A program made the position numbers and the translations under genes. The notes beneath the pieces are model-generated. The model had not been told where the DNA came from. It saw only the letters and a list, made by a program, of their open reading frames with translations, and made no database searches. A DNA stretch of 64,000 nt, taken from assembly GCF_000247815.1 (NCBI RefSeq), contig NC_021681.1, forward strand, positions 20,277,495 through 20,341,494, in the 5' to 3' direction. Shown here one piece after another: positions 58,288 through 64,000 of the stretch. The first letter of the stretch is position 1. The number at the start of each line of letters is the position of its first letter. The stretch is from Ficedula albicollis. Its lineage: Eukaryota; Chordata; Aves; Passeriformes; Muscicapidae.

Positions 58288-59245
58288 GTTTGATCCAAGT
58301 GAGGTTTAATGGGTGTGCTCCCACATTCATCCATAATTAATTTCTTGCTAAGGCTTTAATGCAGCACAGGAGATCAGCAGCCATACAGTTGCATACTTAA
58401 AACCAGGTGCATGCCAAAAAAGGCGTGTAGAGGATTTTAAACAATGTTGCAGAAAAGGCTTTTCCCAGTTTTCACCTTTCTTGGACTTGATTCCAGCAGC
58501 TGTTCTGTGTCTAGATCCAGGCAGCATTAGCAGGCAGCTATTTTAGCACTGAGTAAAGCCATTGAGCAATTTCACAAAGCCTTCTTGCGACAGGGTCTAA
58601 AAGTTTGATTGCAGAAGTCTTTATTTATTGGAATTGGGTACTCCTGAAGGACTGTGACTCTGTCTAAAGGGACATCCTTCTAATGGCCTTAGAATGGAAG
58701 CTGCAGAGCTTGTTTGGTGTTACCACTGCTCCTGAGGTGCCCCTCTAATAAGATGATTGTCCCTTTTGAGGGACAGATGGACAGATATCTTTCCCTGGAG
58801 GAATGCCAAGCATTTGTCTGGTGCTTCCCTCTCCATTGCAGAGATATATTTAGCACACAGAGCCTGGAATTTGGACCTTGCAGGTCATCTTGAAGTATTC
58901 CATACTGGCCAAGCCTACACTAGTGCTCCCTCAGGTGAATCTGCTAATTCTGGGCATCAATCAGGACCGATCATTTTCTAATCAGTTTTGCAAATGCCAC
59001 ATTTCCAGTTTTGCTGCCCTAATCATCTGTCCAGCTTGTGTGTATGTAGGACAGTCTAACCCTGAAGGTCATCCCATCAAGCCACAGGTTCTTCCTTCCT
59101 AAAAATGCTTTTAGTCTGGATTAGACAATAGATCAAGGAGCATTTCGTAGTGTTTAGCTATATTTCCTGTTGTGTTCTGATAATTATTTAAATATTGAAA
59201 GAGAGTGGTGGTTTAATCTTTGAACTGCTATGTCTGGACAGTTTT
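58286..59245. repeat. 960-bp tandem duplication, first copy
   Basis: It starts CAGTTTGATCCAAGTGAGG and ends GGACAGTTTT. About five substitutions against the second copy are seen (AAGTGAGG/AAGCGAGG, TTTTCCCAG/TTTTTCCAG, AATTGGGTA/AATTAGGTA, GGCCTTAGA/GGCCTAAGA, TTTAGCTA/TTTAGATA), so identity is about 99.5%. No gene was recognised inside; the 74-codon frames recur in both copies. Confidence 0.97.
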
Positions 59246-60205
59246 CAGTTTGATCCAAGCGAGGTTTAATGGGTGTGCTCCCACATTCATCCATAATTAA
59301 TTTCTTGCTAAGGCTTTAATGCAGCACAGGAGATCAGCAGCCATACAGTTGCATACTTAAAACCAGGTGCATGCCAAAAAAGGCGTGTAGAGGATTTTAA
59401 ACAATGTTGCAGAAAAGGCTTTTTCCAGTTTTCACCTTTCTTGGACTTGATTCCAGCAGCTGTTCTGTGTCTAGATCCAGGCAGCATTAGCAGGCAGCTA
59501 TTTTAGCACTGAGTAAAGCCATTGAGCAATTTCACAAAGCCTTCTTGCGACAGGGTCTAAAAGTTTGATTGCAGAAGTCTTTATTTATTGGAATTAGGTA
59601 CTCCTGAAGGACTGTGACTCTGTCTAAAGGGACATCCTTCTAATGGCCTAAGAATGGAAGCTGCAGAGCTTGTTTGGTGTTACCACTGCTCCTGAGGTGC
59701 CCCTCTAATAAGATGATTGTCCCTTTTGAGGGACAGATGGACAGATATCTTTCCCTGGAGGAATGCCAAGCATTTGTCTGGTGCTTCCCTCTCCATTGCA
59801 GAGATATATTTAGCACACAGAGCCTGGAATTTGGACCTTGCAGGTCATCTTGAAGTATTCCATACTGGCCAAGCCTACACTAGTGCTCCCTCAGGTGAAT
59901 CTGCTAATTCTGGGCATCAATCAGGACCGATCATTTTCTAATCAGTTTTGCAAATGCCACATTTCCAGTTTTGCTGCCCTAATCATCTGTCCAGCTTGTG
60001 TGTATGTAGGACAGTCTAACCCTGAAGGTCATCCCATCAAGCCACAGGTTCTTCCTTCCTAAAAATGCTTTTAGTCTGGATTAGACAATAGATCAAGGAG
60101 CATTTCGTAGTGTTTAGATATATTTCCTGTTGTGTTCTGATAATTATTTAAATATTGAAAGAGAGTGGTGGTTTAATCTTTGAACTGCTATGTCTGGACA
60201 GTTTT
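59246..60205. repeat. 960-bp tandem duplication, second copy
   Basis: It abuts the first copy with a 2-bp CA microhomology: the match runs on to 60207, then ATTTAATCCC departs from AGTTTGATCC. No spacer, target-site duplication or mobile element is visible at the edges. Confidence 0.97.
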
Positions 60206-62700
60206 CATTTAATCCCAGTTTGTCTCCATCAGGGAGCCTGAGCTCTGTGATTAAAAGTCCTTCACTAAACAAGATCTTTGGGCTTGGGATCTTGTGGGTA
60301 GTCAGGGAGGGGTGGCTTTCATGAAGTAATCAAAAATGAGGCAGGACTTACTGCTGGAGGTTTTACTACGTGTTCTGAGCAGCTGAGCTTGGCTTTTAAG
60401 TTATAAAGGAACATATTTGCATCTGCAGAAGGATGTATCAGGACTAACTCAATTTCAACAAGGTTGTGATTGTCATGCAGGAGAGTTGTGCCTTTAAAGA
60501 GATGTCACAGAGTCACAGAATGATTGGCACTGAAAGGGACCTCTGGAGATCCTTTAGTCCATCTGTGTCTACTTTCATTGTTACCCAGAGAATTGAAAAG
60601 TCTTTAAAATACTAATAAACAATATGTCTTTACTATTCTGGTACAGGAAATAAGGAGAAAAATCTTCCTCAAACATCATTTCTTGTGGTGTTGCATTGTC
60701 ATAATGAAAAGAAAAAAAGGTTTAGGAACGTAAAGTGTTGAATAAAGTGTCAATACCAGAAATATCCCTGTATCTTGGTCAGCCTGGGGATTTCCAAAAT
60801 GTGGCTGCCAAGAATCACTGCAAGATGCCCTATAGCTGTCCAGGACGATGTATTTTCAGCTCTAGAAAGCACAGAAGTTTTCAGCTTTGTAGCCAGAGCC
60901 GTGGAAATACAGCACTGGATCTGCTGTCGCTTGTGTCTGTGCTGTAACATCCGGAATTCCAGCCCCCTGGGTCACACAGCATATGACTTTGGGGAGGAGA
61001 TTCAGAGTTCAGTAATTAAATACTACTTTGCTCTAGGCAAAATCAACAAATGGGCTTCATTTGCAGCACATTTTGTAACTGTACTCAGGACTGGGCTGCA
61101 TTTTTCAGATAAGTAGACAGTAACTTACTTTTAGCCAAGGTTTTTGTGTTTTGTTGTGGGTTTTGTTTGGTTTTTATTTTTTTCCTTCTCTTCCCTTTCA
61201 GGGTTGTAATTCTTTTTCTTCAGAAGATTTCAGACTGGCTTTGTCATCTTGTATTCTTCATACTCTCAAATTGGCATGAAAAGGCAGAGACTGTTGCCAT
61301 AAATTAGGTCACTAAAGCTGAAGTACTGAATACAAATATTTATTGCCTGAGCTAAGGAAGGCAATTCAGATGAGGAAAGGAAAAGTTATTTTTTTAGTGT
61401 TCAGAAATTAAGCTGTATTCCTGAGGTTAAAAGCAAAGCAACAGAGTTAAACAATGAACATGAGAAGCATCTCTTGGTTTAAATTACTAGAAGGAAAACT
61501 AGCAAAGCCTGATTGCATGAGAAATCAGTAAGAAGGTTCATAAGATAGAATTACAGATAATTTTAATGCAAGTGCACATCTGGCATATTATTAAATCTTA
61601 AACAAAAGGGCATTTAGCTAATAGCAATTTATAGGCCCAGGTAAAAATACAGAAAATGAGAACGCTATTTTGAGATATTACAGAAAACACTTGGGCATTT
61701 AAGTTGAAAAAATGTTTTTATTTTAATTCAGAATGTTAGAATTCCTAACTGCAGATAATCAGATAGTAGGAAAACTTTATTGAGGGCTCAGTTGTACTGT
61801 GCCCAATACAATATTGGCCCCTATCACTCAAGTGAAGATGTGAAAGAACAAAAAGGAGTTGGTACACTTGAAGAAAAGTCAACCTTTTTTTTTTTTCTTT
61901 TTAGAGTGTGACAAAATGTTCACTTTGATCAAAATTTAATAAATAAATCTAATAAATTCTTACACAAAAGGATGCACAACAGGAGTTGTAGACTGCATGC
62001 TTGATATAAAGGAACCACTAATTCATTTTACAAATTTTCCTGTATAAAACATTTCTAAAGGGCTTTGCAGAACTCTTCTTTGGATGTAAACTTAGGAATT
62101 TCATCAGCCATTGGGGATGGGGGCCCGTCATGTTTTGGGGCAGAGCATTTGGCAAAAGCTTTAGTAGAACATCAGCCATAAGGAGCAGTGTTTTGTGATT
62201 TAAATCTCCAGTTCTGGCACCTGTGGTGGCTTTGGTATATGAATGACATCCTGCTGAAGCCTCACACATGCAGGAGTTTGCCAGGTCTGGGTGGCTGGAT
62301 TGAAACAGCACCCTTTGCTCTTTTTATTTTGATTATCATGGCCATTAAAAACAAGAAAGGCTCTTAAGCAAGAATTGATAAAATGTCTATGTGCACATAT
62401 GCTAGCAAAATATTTGTCCGGATTTCTTACAAAAGAGGAAAAAATGAAATCTCTAATGGCAATATTTCTGTTGCAGGGGATTTATTGTTTCTGTAGCCAG
62501 ACTTCTGTTTTCCATGGATAAATGTAGCAGTCTGTTTATGTCTGAACATTAAGCATTCTTCAGAGCTACCCAGAGCATTAGCTGCTCCCTTTAACATATC
62601 ATGTTTGGTATCAAACTAATGATTGGAATGTTTTTGGGGAATTATTATTCACAGCAGCCTGACAGGTTTTCCTGTTATCCTACCTATTGGGAATGTGTTT
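60206..62700. other. Unique stretch without a recognised gene
   Basis: It contains the CR1 tail at 60505 and the longest ordinary + frame of the window (60775-61116, 113 codons). That frame has no recognised domain and overlaps another + frame and a minus frame. AT-rich sequence with tandem AATAAATAAAT words lies near 61940. Confidence 0.45.
60505..60562 (-). mobile_element. CR1 LINE tail, 3' end only
   Basis: CACAGAGTCACAGAATGATT, then GGCACTGAAAGGGACCTCTG and GAGATCCTTTAGTCC is the reverse complement of a CR1 3' end. It is short, diverged and on the minus strand. The inner boundary is approximate. Confidence 0.85.
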
Positions 62701-62828
62701 GAGCCCGCCTACAACTGCAGAAATATCCATATCTTAGGCTGTTATTTGATGATACAATAACTCCGAGCCCGCCTACAACTGCAGAAATATCCCTTTCTTA
62801 GGCTGTTATTTGATGATACAATAACTCT
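62701..62828. repeat. 64-bp tandem duplication
   Basis: GAGCCCGCCTACAACTGCAG, then AAATATCC through TGATGATACAATAACTC occurs at 62701 and 62765, with two adjacent differences (CCATATC/CCCTTTC). Confidence 0.95.
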
Positions 62829-64000
62829 AATTGTAGTGTAACTCCAGTATACATTATCAAATGGTGATTAAGAGATACCCAGTAATAATCTGATGTATAA
62901 ACTTTCTCTGCCAGTTCAGGTTATCTGAAAAAAAACAACCCTAAAGAACCAAAAAACCTATTAGGCCAGGAGCCATATCGGGTGGCATCTGTTCTCCACA
63001 TTTGGCATGAGCCACCACAAAGCTGCCACAAACACGTGGAGTGGAATAATGATTTGTCAGAAACACCACCAGGTTTGCACCGTTGGGCACTGATTAGCCT
63101 GCAGATCTGGTGTTGGTGAGAGTGGAATTAGAGCTGCTTTTTAATGGATTTTAGTTGGGAATTTTAGTGTGAGTGGTCCTCAAGGGACAGAGGAGCAGGG
63201 GTGAGCCCTGAAACACAGACACACTTCTGCCAGGCTGGGGGCAAAGCCAGAGCTGGTGTTGTCTCTGGGGTAAGAAACCTCGTTTCCTTTGGCAAAATGA
63301 ACTTTTGTGTGATTCCTGGCATGGAATGAGTGGGTCACTTTGTCTAAAGCACAGGCGTGGGTCTGGTCTGCTCCTGACCTGTTTCTGAGTGAATCTCAAG
63401 GACAGCATCTCAGTTGACTTTTATGGCTGATGTGTGTTATGCCTGATAAATTTTGGGACTTTAGGGACTTTCTGTAGCAGCATTAAAAATTGCCTGGGAT
63501 ACCTGGATGTTGTGCTGATTCTGACTGAGCAGTGTGTTACAAAACACAGGCCCATCCTCTGGGAAGGGAAATAAAACCTGGGAAGGAGCCTGCTGAAATG
63601 CAATTTCTTTTGGGCAGGGAATATTGATCCTAGCGTGGTCCCATGAGCAATTTGGGCACTGTTTGTAAGCTCTCTGCCCATCCTTTTTTTTACCTGTCAT
63701 GGGGTATTTTATTTATTTATTTAATCCTGGTTTTACCAGTGAGGAATCTGCTTCACATGCACTGTGCCTGCTCCAGGCTGCAAAACAAAAGTAAAGGCAA
63801 GTGGGAGAGATTTCCTTTAAAAGCATAATTGGATCTAAAACAGCAGTGTGGGTGCATCATACTTTGTAATTGCACAGAATGTTTTGAGGAAGACCTGGAA
63901 TGTTCCTAAAGGCAAGAAAAAAAAAAAGGGCCTTAAGGATTTCATCACATTTTTAGAATGGGTTTGGGACATAAAGCTGCAATATTTTGAGGTATTTTTA
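62829..64000. other. Unique stretch at the window end
   Basis: About 1.2 kb, somewhat GC-richer at 63160-63400, with minus-strand frames of 79-86 codons (63151-63700) that overlap in different phases and show no domain. ATTTATTTATTTA at 63709-63723 is simple sequence. Confidence 0.45.

Noticed and set aside
60775..61116. 113-codon + strand frame
   Set aside because: No recognised domain, no promoter or splice context, and it overlaps other frames. Its length is within chance.

Overview
Vertebrate nuclear DNA, most likely from a bird. The evidence is several 5'-truncated CR1 LINE tails (1203-1615 and its copy at 5383-5795, 29691-29758, 41595-41660, 60505-60562). These carry the CR1 3'-end block and, at the plus-strand tails, the terminal ATTCTGTG octamer. 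The DNA is AT-rich by eye, has no operon-like gene packing, and shows no protein, rRNA or tRNA gene that I can recognise with confidence. I read it as intergenic or intronic sequence of a large chromosome. Species cannot be told from the window.

The dominant structure is direct duplication, at about fourteen places. Four large events are near-identical: about 2.8 kb (1-2887 against 4279-7067), 1264 bp (38156-40683), about 1.2 kb with period 1406 (55152-57764, with smaller duplications nested at its junction) and 960 bp (58286-60205). Shorter tandem pairs or triplets have units of about 298, 98, 97, 93, 86, 69, 66, 64, 61, 53, 43, 42 and 29 bp. Three pure poly-G runs (2888-3529, 18047-18414, 48607-49162; 642, 368 and 556 nt) sit at breaks, and their flanks suggest misassembly or sequencing artefact rather than biology. 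Part of the large-scale duplication may therefore be uncollapsed haplotypes.

Layout: 1-7067 duplicated block split by poly-G; 7068-18046 mostly unique DNA with three short duplications, a small CpG cluster (8749-8861) and two candidate exons; 18047-18454 poly-G/poly-T; 18455-34426 mostly unique; 34427-41296 four duplications; 41297-48567 unique, with a CpG-bearing AT-rich stretch near 42.4 kb that looks constrained; 48568-49202 poly-T/poly-G/poly-T; 49203-55110 unique with candidate exons; 55111-60205 almost wholly duplicated; 60206-64000 unique with one CR1 tail and a 64-bp duplication.

Six short segments on the + strand have splice-like borders and an open frame (9563-9724, 12249-12303, 23455-23519, 27154-27221, 35067-35187, 54192-54358). 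None was identified as a known protein. Their phases do not chain into one obvious gene, so they are low-confidence candidates only. A minus-strand AATAAA followed 12 nt later by a 14-nt poly(A) inside the 1.2 kb duplication (near 55.5 and 56.9 kb) looks like the 3' end of an old retrocopied transcript. I saw no new system beyond this duplication pattern.
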